The notes beneath the pieces are model-generated. The model ran no database searches and was not told the origin of the DNA. It saw nothing but the letters and a program-made list of their open reading frames with translations. Below, piece after piece: positions 7,335 to 15,709 of a DNA stretch of 42,395 nt. The number at the start of each line of letters is the position of its first letter. Within the stretch, counting starts at the first letter, position 1. Both the position numbers and the translations under genes were made by a program. Source of the stretch: a virus; the IMG/VR virus record IMGVR_UViG_3300005613_000134, positions 1 through 42,395 of that record, one strand, 5' to 3'.

Positions 7335-7547
7335 ATGAAAGCAGATGATAAAGTACAATATGTAGAAGGAGAAGACAAGGAAAAATATACTTACTTTGAA
7401 GAAATACATAGTAAAGTTGCTGTTCTACAAGAAGCAATAGAAGAAATACAATTAGCACTAAAACAGCATGATATTCATTTTACTGATAAAAAATATCCAG
7501 ATACTGACGTTGATAGAGAGGTTGCAGAGAGATTAGAAAATGAATAA
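7335..7547 (+). CDS. Small acidic helical protein (70 aa)
   Basis: AAGGTGA at 7321-7327 precedes the ATG by 7 bases. The centre is an amphipathic helix (SKVAVLQEAIEEIQLALK) and the tail is charged. The next gene starts within its last codons (ATGA-type overlap). Unknown function. Confidence 0.6.
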   Translation: MKADDKVQYVEGEDKEKYTYFEEIHSKVAVLQEAIEEIQLALKQHDIHFTDKKYPDTDVDREVAERLENE

Positions 7548-7716
7548 AATAAGATATGACAGTTATTGTCCAGGATGTGGAAAGAAGTTTGGTAAAGGAG
7601 ATACTATTAGAATATCAAAAGAAAGAATAGATTGTTGTAATATATGTGAACCACTACAACCATTACAAAATTATGAAGATTGTGAGAAATATAGAAAACT
7701 TCATCATGTTGAATAA
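7540..7716 (+). CDS. Small zinc-ribbon-like protein (58 aa)
   Basis: Contains CPGCGKKFGKG and a second Cys group CCNICEP about 22 residues later, forming a four-Cys zinc ribbon, with a further Cys in YEDCEKY. Overlaps the preceding gene by 8 bases. Such short ribbons are common in archaeal and phage early regions as regulators or accessory subunits; the target is unknown. Confidence 0.6.
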   Translation: MNKIRYDSYCPGCGKKFGKGDTIRISKERIDCCNICEPLQPLQNYEDCEKYRKLHHVE

Positions 7717-7718
7717 AA

Positions 7719-7886
7719 ATGAAATATTCCATAGAACAAATAAAAGAAGTTGTTGAAAAGGTCTGTATAAGTATAGCTTATCAAAAGAAGGGAAAGGATT
7801 TAGTTAGATATAATATTGACCATAGATTAATTATACCAAGAGTAGTTACAGAATTAAGCACTCTTTCGGACAACAATGAAGTTTAG
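7719..7886 (+). CDS. Small basic protein of unknown function (55 aa)
   Basis: MKYSIEQIKEVVEKV, then a basic segment (YQKKGKDLVRYNIDHR) and a short acidic tail. The stop lies inside the next gene. No family recognised. Packed start 2 bases after the preceding stop. Confidence 0.45.
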   Translation: MKYSIEQIKEVVEKVCISIAYQKKGKDLVRYNIDHRLIIPRVVTELSTLSDNNEV

Positions 7887-8013
7887 CCCAGATAAACCTT
7901 GTGGTGGAATGACACTAAAGGAAGCAGAGATAGCAATTAAGAAAAGAAGAAAACAACATAAATGGAGAAATAGGTTTGTAGAAAATGATGCCAATATTAC
8001 CAGGAGTGAATAG
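7876..8013 (+). CDS. Small basic protein of unknown function (45 aa)
   Basis: MKFSPDKPCGGMTLKEA is followed by a strongly basic helix (IKKRRKQHKWRNR). Overlaps both neighbours. Possibly nucleic-acid binding because of the basic helix; otherwise unknown. Confidence 0.45.
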   Translation: MKFSPDKPCGGMTLKEAEIAIKKRRKQHKWRNRFVENDANITRSE

Positions 8014-8116
8014 TAAATTAGTAACAATAGTTTCAGATACTCAGATACATAATGTATACTGTATACCTAATAAAATAATGATTGATGGGAGGGAAATATG
8101 GATAAAGAAACACTAA
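7985..8116 (+). CDS. Small protein overlapping the polymerase start (43 aa)
   Basis: MMPILPGVNSKLVTIV is followed by a beta-like stretch (IHNVYCIPNKIMIDGREIW). It fills the only gap before the polymerase gene and runs 19 bases into it, so it could help couple translation. Support is weak (open frame, position). Confidence 0.35.
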   Translation: MMPILPGVNSKLVTIVSDTQIHNVYCIPNKIMIDGREIWIKKH

Positions 8117-10848
8117 CACATGCTGCAGATGTTAACAGATGGATGTTAGAACATAAGACAGATGTTATTTCCTTTGACACCGAAACTAGTGATTTACAGT
8201 ATTCAGTACTACAATTAGAAGGTATTAGTATTTGTAATGGAACATCCTCTTTATACATAGACTTATTTGAGAATCCAGAGTTTGATAGAATTATAGAATT
8301 ATTAAGATTATTTTTTAAGTCAGTCGAAATAGTTATAGGACATAATTTAGTATTTGATTTGAAAGTATTACATAAATATGGAATTGATTGTAATCATTGT
8401 CAGTTATATGATACAATGGTGGCAGATCATTTAATTGATGAGAACCGTAGGCATGGGTTAAAATTTCTTGCAGGGACTATACTTGGTGAAGAGACGATAG
8501 AGTATGAGAAGGCATCAGTAGATAAGCATTCAGAAACATTTTACAACTATGCACATAATGACACTATATGGACGTGGAGATTAATGCAGTATTCAAAGCC
8601 AAAGTTATGTGAACAGGGATTACTAGAGTTGTTCAGAAACATTGAGATGCCTTTTCTATTCTCTTTAGTAGAAGCTGCTACTGAAGGAGTATTAGTAGAT
8701 TTATACAAAGTAGAACAAACTACTATTAAACTACAAAAAGAAATAGAAGACCTTACTATAAAAATGTTAGATATATTACAAGAAGATTATGACTTACAAT
8801 TAGATCTAGAAGGACATAGTACAATAGTAAGTAGTATAAATTTTAATAGTAGTATTGATTTAGCTAAGATACTATTTGAGAAATTAAACTTACCAGTGAC
8901 TGAAACTACTCCTAGTGGGAAACCAAGTGTAGGTAAGAAAACATTATATAATCTTAAAGGACAACATGAGTTTGTTACATTATTAGAACAATATAAGATA
9001 GCACAGAAATTACTTTCAAGTTTTTTTCTACCCTTACCTGGGCTTGTTGAAGATGATGATAAAGTTAGACCTAATTTCTTAGATTGTGGGACAAAGACAG
9101 GAAGATTATCCTGTAATAATCCTAATCTTCAACAACTTCCCAGGGTTAATAAAACATTAGCATATGATACTAGAGAATGTTTTATAGCACCTAAAGGATA
9201 TAAAATGATAGCATGTGATTACTCTGGACAAGAACTAAGAGTATTAACAGAGATAACCAAAGATCCAGTATTAGTAAGTACATTTAATGAAGATAAAGAT
9301 ATGCATCTAGCAACAGCTAAAGATTTCTTTAACTTAGATATACCTAAGGAAGCATTACATACTACTCACCCAGATAATGAAAAATATAAGGAGATGTATA
9401 AAGACGAAAGAAACAAAGCAAAATGTTTTCACCCGAATACAGAAGTACTGACTAAAGAAGGATGGAAAAAGATAGTAGATATAACCACAGATACAGAAAT
9501 TATACAAGCAATACCAGAAAGAGGTTGGTGTAAATTAGAATGGGCTAACCCTATAGAAGTTTTCACCCAATATCACGATAGTAAGAAGCTTATTTCATTA
9601 GAAAATGAGGGTACTTCCTTACAAGTGACACCTGACCACAGGATGTTAGCTTTTAACCACAGGAGAGAGCACTATGTAACAACACCACAGGAGTTTGGAA
9701 AAGCAAGATACTGGTGTAATGCAGGGTATTTACCAAATGATAGACCTATTGACTTAACAGAACCGAACTTTATTAAATTAATTGTTGCTACACAAGCAGA
9801 TGGTAGTTATACAAAAACTAATATCAGATTTGGTTTTACTAAAGAAAGAAAAATAAAAAGAATGGATGCAATTCTTTCTTCATACCCTAAAACTCAATGG
9901 TCAAAAACAATACAAAAAAACATGACAACTTTTAGAATTGTTGGAAACTTATGTCAAAGAATTAAAAGAACACTACCAGAAAAAACTTTTGATTACTCTT
10001 TATTAGATTTAGGTTTTACCCAAATTGGTATCTTTATAAATGAATTAAAATACTGGGATAGCCACCAAAATAAATTTAAAAGAAGTTTTACTTATAGTAC
10101 CAAACAAGAAATAAATGCAGATGTTGTTCAATCACTATGTTCAGTTAATCAGAGAAAATCATATAAAAGATATAATGGAAAGTGTTGGGTGCTGTCTATT
10201 AAAGACCATGCAACATCTAGGGGAGAAAACTTAAAAATAAAAGAAGTTGAATTTACAGATAAGGTATCATGTTTATCAGTACCTTCAACTTTTGTATTGG
10301 TGAGATATAATGGGAAAACAACAATTACAGGACAAACAATTAACTTCGGAATTGCATATGGGAAAGGAGCTTTCGGATTTAGCAAAGACTTTGGAATCTC
10401 TGAGGAAGAAGCACAAGGTATTCTGGACAAATACTTCGGAGCTCTTCCAGGAGTCAAGAAAGCAATTGAAGACTGTGACAGACAAGTCAAAACAAAAGGA
10501 TTTGTTAGAAGTTTAACAGGAAGGTATAGAAGATTTCAAGCTAAGGAAGTAGATGGGTATAGTTTCTACCCTAAATCATCCTTTAGACAGGCATTTAACT
10601 TTCTTATTCAAGGTTATAGTGCTGATATGATTAGGATGGCTATTAATAAAGTTTATAAAGGGCTAAAAAAAGAGTGGGACTGTAAGCTTATTATGACTGT
10701 GCATGATGAAGCAGTTTATACAGTTAAAGAAGAGTATGCAAAGGATGCTGCTAAATATATCAAAGAAACATTTGAATCAGCAGTTGAGCTGTGTATACCA
10801 CTTAAAGCTGATGTTAGTATAGGCAAAACATACTCAGAGGTGAAATAA
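8098..10848 (+). CDS. polA: Family A DNA polymerase with 3'-5' exonuclease, interrupted by an intein (916 aa precursor)
   Basis: Replicative polymerase of the virus. The N-terminal DnaQ-like proofreading domain has FDTETSD (D27, E29), IGHNLVFDLKVL and YAHNDTIWTW (ExoI-III). The polymerase domain shows motif A ACDYSGQELRVL (D374; usual form DYSQIELR), motif B RNKAK...TINFGIAYG and motif C VHDEAV (H869, D870). An intein (residues 443-746) splits motif B between the catalytic Lys 442 and Thr 747; after splicing the enzyme would be 612 aa, normal for phage PolA without a 5' nuclease domain. GGGAGGG lies just before the ATG. The intein must splice for activity because it separates the O-helix residues. 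Confidence 0.95.
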   Translation: MDKETLTHAADVNRWMLEHKTDVISFDTETSDLQYSVLQLEGISICNGTSSLYIDLFENPEFDRIIELLRLFFKSVEIVIGHNLVFDLKVLHKYGIDCNHCQLYDTMVADHLIDENRRHGLKFLAGTILGEETIEYEKASVDKHSETFYNYAHNDTIWTWRLMQYSKPKLCEQGLLELFRNIEMPFLFSLVEAATEGVLVDLYKVEQTTIKLQKEIEDLTIKMLDILQEDYDLQLDLEGHSTIVSSINFNSSIDLAKILFEKLNLPVTETTPSGKPSVGKKTLYNLKGQHEFVTLLEQYKIAQKLLSSFFLPLPGLVEDDDKVRPNFLDCGTKTGRLSCNNPNLQQLPRVNKTLAYDTRECFIAPKGYKMIACDYSGQELRVLTEITKDPVLVSTFNEDKDMHLATAKDFFNLDIPKEALHTTHPDNEKYKEMYKDERNKAKCFHPNTEVLTKEGWKKIVDITTDTEIIQAIPERGWCKLEWANPIEVFTQYHDSKKLISLENEGTSLQVTPDHRMLAFNHRREHYVTTPQEFGKARYWCNAGYLPNDRPIDLTEPNFIKLIVATQADGSYTKTNIRFGFTKERKIKRMDAILSSYPKTQWSKTIQKNMTTFRIVGNLCQRIKRTLPEKTFDYSLLDLGFTQIGIFINELKYWDSHQNKFKRSFTYSTKQEINADVVQSLCSVNQRKSYKRYNGKCWVLSIKDHATSRGENLKIKEVEFTDKVSCLSVPSTFVLVRYNGKTTITGQTINFGIAYGKGAFGFSKDFGISEEEAQGILDKYFGALPGVKKAIEDCDRQVKTKGFVRSLTGRYRRFQAKEVDGYSFYPKSSFRQAFNFLIQGYSADMIRMAINKVYKGLKKEWDCKLIMTVHDEAVYTVKEEYAKDAAKYIKETFESAVELCIPLKADVSIGKTYSEVK
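9424..10335 (+). mobile_element. LAGLIDADG-type intein in the polymerase O-helix (304 aa)
   Basis: Starts with Cys (CFHPNTEVLTKEGW, block A), then VTPDHRML (block B with T-x-x-H), homing endonuclease motifs around ATQADGSYTK and FINELKYWDS, block F VSCLSVPSTFVLVRYNG and block G ending ITGQ before extein Thr. The extein joint is RNKAK/TINFG, the most conserved part of motif B. The last residue is Gln instead of the usual Asn, and no penultimate His is present. Gln-ending inteins are known, so splicing is plausible. Both LAGLIDADG-like blocks keep an acidic residue, so the endonuclease may be active. Confidence 0.9.
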
Positions 10849-11109
10849 ATGTGGCATATATATAAAGAAACAAAAGAAGTATCAGGAGAAAACGGAATAA
10901 AACATATACAGTTTAAGTTTTTTCATGAACAAGTTAAAGCAGACTATGAAAAATCTTTTAAAGAACATGGAGAAGGTATGTCATCAGAATTTTTATTTAC
11001 ATTACCTATACAAGATCTATATGCTTTAGTAATATCATTAAATAAAGCAGATAAACAAGGTTTGTTTAATGAAGTTAAATCATTATGTACAGACCTAGAG
11101 GGGAAATAA
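10849..11109 (+). CDS. Hypothetical protein (86 aa)
   Basis: Directly follows the polymerase stop, with a GAGGTGA Shine-Dalgarno inside the polymerase's last codons. Aromatic, beta-like N-terminus (MWHIYKETKE, HIQFKFFHEQ), helical C-terminus (LYALVISLNKADKQG). Coupling to the polymerase suggests a replication accessory role; no family recognised. Confidence 0.6.
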   Translation: MWHIYKETKEVSGENGIKHIQFKFFHEQVKADYEKSFKEHGEGMSSEFLFTLPIQDLYALVISLNKADKQGLFNEVKSLCTDLEGK

Positions 11110-11223
11110 ATGCCATTTAATTGTGATGTATGTGGAGAAGAAGTAAGTTATGAAGAGAAGAGTTTTGAATTAAGAAATGGAGCAGAGATAGTAATTTGTA
11201 AAAAATGTTGGAGGAAAGCATAA
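11110..11223 (+). CDS. Small zinc-ribbon protein (37 aa)
   Basis: CDVCGEEV and, 25 residues later, CKKCWRKA form a compact two-CxxC zinc ribbon with little else. Starts directly after the preceding stop. It resembles the small ribbons at 7540 and 41748. Function unknown. Confidence 0.5.
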   Translation: MPFNCDVCGEEVSYEEKSFELRNGAEIVICKKCWRKA

Positions 11224-11224
11224 A

Positions 11225-11350
11225 ATGGAAGAAGATGTTATTAAGTTAGAACAAATGCAACAAGAGAAAGAAGCAATAGCTGCTGAAGCAGAAAGAGCTA
11301 TCAAATGTATAGCAGAACTTAAAGAGGTCTTAGCTAAATATGAGTACTAG
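11225..11350 (+). CDS. Small helical protein (41 aa)
   Basis: An uninterrupted acidic amphipathic helix (QEKEAIAAEAERAIKCI) likely to dimerise as a coiled coil. Sits one base after the zinc-ribbon gene and overlaps the start of the glycosyltransferase gene. No family recognised. Confidence 0.4.
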   Translation: MEEDVIKLEQMQQEKEAIAAEAERAIKCIAELKEVLAKYEY

Positions 11351-12158
11351 AGAATATATTATATGGTCACCCCCTTATACTCACACCAGTGGTGGTATAT
11401 CAGTTTTACACTACTTATGTCATTTGCTAAATGAGGGTGGCTATAGTGCTTATATTTCAAGTGCAGGGAATCCCTCTTGGAATGAGAAAGGAATAAGTAG
11501 GGTTGATCTTGATAAAAAGATGAAAGAAGGTGCTATTGCTGTCTATCCTGAGATAGTTAAAGGTAATCCGTATAACTCCCAAAGAGTTGTAAGGTGGGTA
11601 TTATACTTACCAGGGGTTATAGGTGGAGATAAAGAATATGATCCATCCGAAGCAGTGTTTTGTTATGATGCTAGGTTTTGTGATGCTGCTAAATCAGATA
11701 GATTGTTTGCAGTAGATATAGATGAATGTACAGAGTTTATTGATAAAGGTAATCCTAGAAAGGGAAACTTATTATGGGTAGGCAAAGGTAGAGATATGAA
11801 AAGAAGTGTTGTACAAGTACCAGTTAAAGAGATAACTTATGGAGAACCAAAGACTAGAGCAGAACTAGTTGATTGGTATAATGGTGCAGAGTTATTATAT
11901 AGTTTTGATAATATGACTAGAGTAATCAATGAAGCTAGATTATGTGGGTGTCCTGTAAGATTATATCCTAGACAAGGAGAAGAACTTAAACTACAACATA
12001 GTAAATATGGTATTGCTACTAATGATAATGAAATTCAGTTTGCTAAAGATACAGTACATATGTATAGAGAATATTATTTAGCATGGAGAGAATCGTTAGA
12101 AAAACAATTCTTAGATTTTGTTATGTTAACACAAGGTGATGAATTATGGCAAAGGTAA
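11340..12158 (+). CDS. Glycosyltransferase, GT-B fold (GT4-like) (272 aa)
   Basis: Likely transfers a sugar from a nucleotide donor. The N-terminal acceptor side shows the glycine-rich SGGISVLHYLCHLL typical of GT4 enzymes; the donor side has LLYSFDNMTRVINEARLCG, equivalent to the E-x7-E region that binds the nucleotide sugar. At 272 aa it is short for GT4 (usually 350-400). It opens a block of three glycosyltransferase genes that overlap or nearly touch. Virion or host surface glycosylation is the likely role. Confidence 0.75.
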   Translation: MSTREYIIWSPPYTHTSGGISVLHYLCHLLNEGGYSAYISSAGNPSWNEKGISRVDLDKKMKEGAIAVYPEIVKGNPYNSQRVVRWVLYLPGVIGGDKEYDPSEAVFCYDARFCDAAKSDRLFAVDIDECTEFIDKGNPRKGNLLWVGKGRDMKRSVVQVPVKEITYGEPKTRAELVDWYNGAELLYSFDNMTRVINEARLCGCPVRLYPRQGEELKLQHSKYGIATNDNEIQFAKDTVHMYREYYLAWRESLEKQFLDFVMLTQGDELWQR

Positions 12159-12787
12159 CTATTATTACAGCATATTATAATAAAGAAGAATTAACTTTAG
12201 AATGGTTAGATAATTTAGATAAAAATACTCCTTTAAATTGTGAAGTAATACTAGTAAACGCAGGAAGTAAACCTATTGAACATGGGTTTATTAGTAAACG
12301 TATTGACTTAGACCATAATGAAAGTTTTAGTAATTCAATGAATGCAGGGATTAGAGAAGCAACAGGAGATTATATTATTATAATGGGTAATGATACGTTT
12401 CCTCATGATCCTAACTGGGTAGATATTTTAATTAATTGTCAAAAAGAAACTAATGCAATGATAGTAGCACCTGATACAACTAGGCCAGGGTATAAAGCAT
12501 ATAGTCATATGATTAAAGATGGTCAAGAATATCATATGTTACCTGCTATATGTTGGTTATTACCAAAGAGTACTATAGACAAAGTAGGACTGTTTGATGA
12601 AAGATTCTTAATAGGATGTTATGAAGATAATGACTATTGTAAAAGAGTACAAAATGAAGAAGGTAAGATTGTATTATGTAATGATGTTATAGTAGAACAT
12701 AGATTAAGTCAAACAATGAATCAGTTTAATGTAGGAGAAGTAATGCAAACTAATAGACGTAAATTTTATGATAAATGGGGTGAATAA
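12146..12787 (+). CDS. Family 2 glycosyltransferase, GT-A fold (213 aa)
   Basis: Typical GT2 start VTIITAYYNKEELT, central NAGIREATGDYIIIMGNDT where the usual DxD metal site is replaced by an N-D-T, and a C-terminal CYEDNDYCKRV (catalytic-base-like ED). Soluble, with no membrane helix. Overlaps the preceding glycosyltransferase by 13 bases. Acceptor unknown; a surface glycan on virion proteins is a reasonable inference. Confidence 0.85.
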   Translation: MAKVTIITAYYNKEELTLEWLDNLDKNTPLNCEVILVNAGSKPIEHGFISKRIDLDHNESFSNSMNAGIREATGDYIIIMGNDTFPHDPNWVDILINCQKETNAMIVAPDTTRPGYKAYSHMIKDGQEYHMLPAICWLLPKSTIDKVGLFDERFLIGCYEDNDYCKRVQNEEGKIVLCNDVIVEHRLSQTMNQFNVGEVMQTNRRKFYDKWGE

Positions 12788-12788
12788 T

Positions 12789-13562
12789 ATGAGTAATGAA
12801 AAGATTGGATTAGCTGTAATTTCATATAATAGATTAGATTATTTAAAGAAATGTATTAAAGCATTAGATACTAATAACTGGGGTGGAGCTAAGTTAAGGA
12901 TCATAATTGATGACCATAGTAATACACCAGGATATATGACTTATCTTAAAGAACAAGAAAGAAAAGGTAAGATAGTTATAAGGAATAGAGAAAACTCAGG
13001 TGTAGCAGTGTCTAAGAATACTGCGTTAAAAATTATGATGAACCAAGGATGTGAACATCTATTCTTAATGGAAGATGATATACTAATGCAAATAAAAGAT
13101 ACTTGTACAATGTATATTGATTATGCTAAGAAACATAATTTACATCACCTTAACTTTGCATTGCATGGAGAGATGAATAAAGGTAAGAAGTTCTTATATA
13201 ACCATGAAATAACAGTTTATCCTCAGATAGTAGGTGCATTTAGTTACTACTCAAAGACAGCTATTGAAACAGTAGGACTAATGGATGAGAACTTTAAGAA
13301 TGCATGGGAACATGTAGAACATACATATAGAATGACATTAGCACAATTAACTACACCCTTCTGGCACTTTGCAGACCACCCTATTAGTGATATACTACTT
13401 AAAGAAATACCAGGGTCTATTGATACTAGTTCTATAAGACCTAGACCTGATTGGCAAAAGAATATTCAAGAAGGAAAGATGTACTGGATGGCTAAGCATG
13501 GTAGTTGGCTACCTAAGAAAGAAGAAGTAGAATTATATAATATAATAAAAAAAGAAAAATAA
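12789..13562 (+). CDS. Family 2 glycosyltransferase (257 aa)
   Basis: GT2 features: IGLAVISYNRLDYLKKCI, an RENSGVAVSKN segment and FLMEDDI as the DxD-like metal site. The start is taken as ATG 12789, which follows a GGGGTGA Shine-Dalgarno by about 5 bases; an upstream in-frame ATG at 12768 lies inside the previous gene. Last gene of the plus-strand unit, followed by a short hairpin at the convergence point. Confidence 0.85.
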   Translation: MSNEKIGLAVISYNRLDYLKKCIKALDTNNWGGAKLRIIIDDHSNTPGYMTYLKEQERKGKIVIRNRENSGVAVSKNTALKIMMNQGCEHLFLMEDDILMQIKDTCTMYIDYAKKHNLHHLNFALHGEMNKGKKFLYNHEITVYPQIVGAFSYYSKTAIETVGLMDENFKNAWEHVEHTYRMTLAQLTTPFWHFADHPISDILLKEIPGSIDTSSIRPRPDWQKNIQEGKMYWMAKHGSWLPKKEEVELYNIIKKEK

Positions 13563-13564
13563 AA

Positions 13565-13581
13565 GTGGATATTTAATCCAC
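13565..13581. terminator. Hairpin at the convergent gene junction
   Basis: GTGGAT and ATCCAC form a perfect 6-bp stem with a 5-base loop, sitting exactly between the two convergent units and overlapping the minus-strand stop codon. There is no long T-run on either side, so a two-way terminator function is only suggested by position. Confidence 0.35.
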
Positions 13582-14205
13582 ATATTTAGAAACGTTCTTG
13601 ATTTTAGCTTCTCCGTCTTCAACTTCAACAACAAACTCTACTTTGAATTTATCATCTTTATCGTCGTCTTCTACTTTAGCTAGAATCTTAAACTTATACT
13701 CATTGTCTTCATAGTCTGATCTGACAACTTCTATGTCTTCTAATTCACTATAGACTTTAATTAAGTCTGCATCATCTTCATCTTTGACTATGTCTTCGTC
13801 TTCTAGTTCATCAGCATAATCTTCTTTAATCATGTTGATAGCTAAAAGCAGTGCTTCATCTTCAGCTTTGATTTCTTTAACGACGTCTATTGCATCTTCA
13901 AAGATACCTTTATCTTCTAGGTATGCTGTAACAATGTCCATATCAGCATCAGCTTGTTCTAGTTGTTCAAGTAGTTCAACATTAGCTTGTTCTAAAGCCT
14001 CATTAACTGGGTTTTCTACTTCAACAGTTTCGATTTCTGTAACAACAGGTCCAGGTACATCAACATATTCTGTTTCTGTAACTGTAACATTCTTTGTTAC
14101 AATGGTTTCTGTAGGGAATAGTGTTGCACCTGCAAAACCTCCTACTATTAGAGCTACAACCATACAAATGGATGCAACCACTTTACTTACACTTATATTT
14201 TTCAT
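13573..14205 (-). CDS. Membrane-anchored acidic protein (210 aa)
   Basis: MKNISVSKVVASI leads into one membrane helix (VASICMVVALIVGGFAG), then a Thr/Val-rich stalk and a long very acidic domain (DEDIVKDEDDADL, KVEDDDKDDK). The acidic part would lie outside the membrane or on the virion surface. ATG 14205 is chosen because GGAGGT precedes it by 7 bases; an upstream ATG at 14220 overlaps that Shine-Dalgarno. Last gene of the minus unit, next to the lysis candidates. It may be a spanin-like or anchoring protein. No family recognised. Confidence 0.65.
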   Translation of the reverse strand: MKNISVSKVVASICMVVALIVGGFAGATLFPTETIVTKNVTVTETEYVDVPGPVVTEIETVEVENPVNEALEQANVELLEQLEQADADMDIVTAYLEDKGIFEDAIDVVKEIKAEDEALLLAINMIKEDYADELEDEDIVKDEDDADLIKVYSELEDIEVVRSDYEDNEYKFKILAKVEDDDKDDKFKVEFVVEVEDGEAKIKNVSKYVD

Positions 14206-14272
14206 CTTACCAACCTCCATTGGTTTATATTCTTCTCTCTAACCTAACAATTCAAAAAAGAAAAGAACATCC

Positions 14273-14449
14273 TTAAAACTTAATTCCTTGGTTTGTAACT
14301 GCTCTCAAAACAATGTTTGCTATACTTAGTCCTGATAGTGTTACTCCGTTCTGTATATCTCCACTTAAAGCTGTGGTAATTCCACCAATAATAGCTAGTA
14401 GATTTATCCAGAATGTTTTACTTTTCCAAAAACTTTTTGCATTTCTCAT
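14273..14449 (-). CDS. Small holin-like membrane protein (58 aa)
   Basis: MRNAKSFWKSKTFWINLLAI begins with a basic head, then one or two hydrophobic segments separated by a short polar turn (LSGDIQNG), ending NIVLRAVTNQGIKF. This layout is common in small phage membrane proteins described as holins. ATG 14449 is chosen because GGAGGT lies 7 bases upstream; an ORF start at 14518 would overlap the neighbour. Adjacent to the transglutaminase-like gene, suggesting a lysis pair. Confidence 0.6.
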   Translation of the reverse strand: MRNAKSFWKSKTFWINLLAIIGGITTALSGDIQNGVTLSGLSIANIVLRAVTNQGIKF

Positions 14450-14496
14450 ATTATACCTCCATAAAGAACAACTAGTATATAAATCTTTCGGTATAT

Positions 14497-15135
14497 TTAG
14501 CTGTTTTTCACTTTCCAAGAATCTTCTTCGTTAAATAAATAGAAGATCTTTGCGATACCATTCTTATCTATCTGGAAAGGTAATCTATCCTTGATAGGAG
14601 TGGTATTGATTTGATAAGTAGCATCTATGTTATATAGATAAGTTGCCTTACCATCATAAGACTTAGTACTCCAGTAGAATAAAGTAAAATGATCTAAATC
14701 GTCGTCTGGATCTGCAGTATCGACTATTCCACAATAAAGATTATACGAAGGAATACCAGCATATCTAGCTAAGACATATATTAAAGAATTCATACCATCA
14801 CAATCATCGTTACGTCTTCGTAGTATCTGTGTAGCATAGTACCACTGTTCTCCAATGTCTGATCTATAAGTTATATTCTTTAATACATAATTAAGAATGT
14901 TAATTATAGTTTCATCTGGATTTTTTCCTTTTAGTTTATCTGCAATCGATTGTAATGTCTGATTATCTGCTCTTATTTGTTTATTCAAGAACTCTGTAAC
15001 TTCTTCTGTTATTTTAAAGCGACTATCCAGAAACCATGTGAGATAATAATTAATGAATCCATCTATCTTATTTACTTGATTAAACTGTAGTTCTAATACT
15101 TCTTTCCGCATGTCATCCCTTATTATGTCTTTCAT
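14497..15135 (-). CDS. Transglutaminase-like cysteine peptidase, lysis candidate (212 aa)
   Basis: The papain-like Cys-His-Asp triad is visible: Cys in RRNDDCDGMNSL (about C112), His in LDHFTLFYW (about H149) and Asp in NIDATYQ (about D171). It is known that phage members cleave or crosslink proteins, and that some archaeal virus endoisopeptidases use the same triad. As no lysozyme, amidase or other lysin is recognisable and a holin-like gene follows, it is the best endolysin candidate; a virion-associated peptidase is the alternative. A second ATG at 15111 has a better Shine-Dalgarno (AAGGGATG), so the protein may start there. Confidence 0.7.
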   Translation of the reverse strand: MKDIIRDDMRKEVLELQFNQVNKIDGFINYYLTWFLDSRFKITEEVTEFLNKQIRADNQTLQSIADKLKGKNPDETIINILNYVLKNITYRSDIGEQWYYATQILRRRNDDCDGMNSLIYVLARYAGIPSYNLYCGIVDTADPDDDLDHFTLFYWSTKSYDGKATYLYNIDATYQINTTPIKDRLPFQIDKNGIAKIFYLFNEEDSWKVKNS

Positions 15136-15136
15136 T

Positions 15137-15709
15137 TTAGATCAATTTTAAAGATGTTTGAATGTTTGTAAAAGTTGCAGTCATTGAATCTGTAGGAGCA
15201 GTATTTCTAGTTACGTCTGCTTTTGAAAATACTTTAACTTGTACACCATTAGATTTTTCTCCTGCTGATAAAGTATGAATATAACTAAAGCTAGAAGTAT
15301 GATTCATACTATCAGTTTGATCTCCTATACAGGGTAATGCATGTAATGATACATATGCTAACGAATCTGAATATGAACCTCCTATCTCTTTTGTTTGTAT
15401 TTTAAATTGACTAGAAGCTATACCATTACCACCAGCACCACAATCCATATCTAACGTGTGTGTTCCTGATACTTGAATAACAAGATAGTCTCTATTATTA
15501 ACATCGTCTGATGATAATGAAGAAAACTCATAACTAGCTTCTTCACTAGTACTTGCTGATAAAGTAATAGATGTATCATATCCACTACCTGTATATACTG
15601 CTACAAATTCTGGTGCTGCTTTAAGAGCATCATCAAAATTTTCATTCAGTTCTGTACTAAAACTAGTATTAACTCCTGGTGCGAATGTGTTTGTTACAGT
15701 GGCTGCCAT
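15137..15709 (-). CDS. Virion-associated beta-rich protein (190 aa)
   Basis: Ser/Thr/Gly-rich beta sequence (MAATVTNTFAPGVNTSF, DYLVIQVSGTHTLDMD) resembling small phage tail-tip or fibre-associated proteins. Located just downstream of the fibre and LamG genes. Two Cys residues (DCGAGGNG and LPCIGDQ) could pair. Function is inferred from composition and place. Confidence 0.55.
   Translation of the reverse strand: MAATVTNTFAPGVNTSFSTELNENFDDALKAAPEFVAVYTGSGYDTSITLSASTSEEASYEFSSLSSDDVNNRDYLVIQVSGTHTLDMDCGAGGNGIASSQFKIQTKEIGGSYSDSLAYVSLHALPCIGDQTDSMNHTSSFSYIHTLSAGEKSNGVQVKVFSKADVTRNTAPTDSMTATFTNIQTSLKLI

Noticed and set aside
14450-14518. Longer N-terminus for the holin-like protein
   Set aside because: It would overlap the upstream gene's stop and carry no ribosome site, whereas GGAGGT stands 7 bases before ATG 14449.
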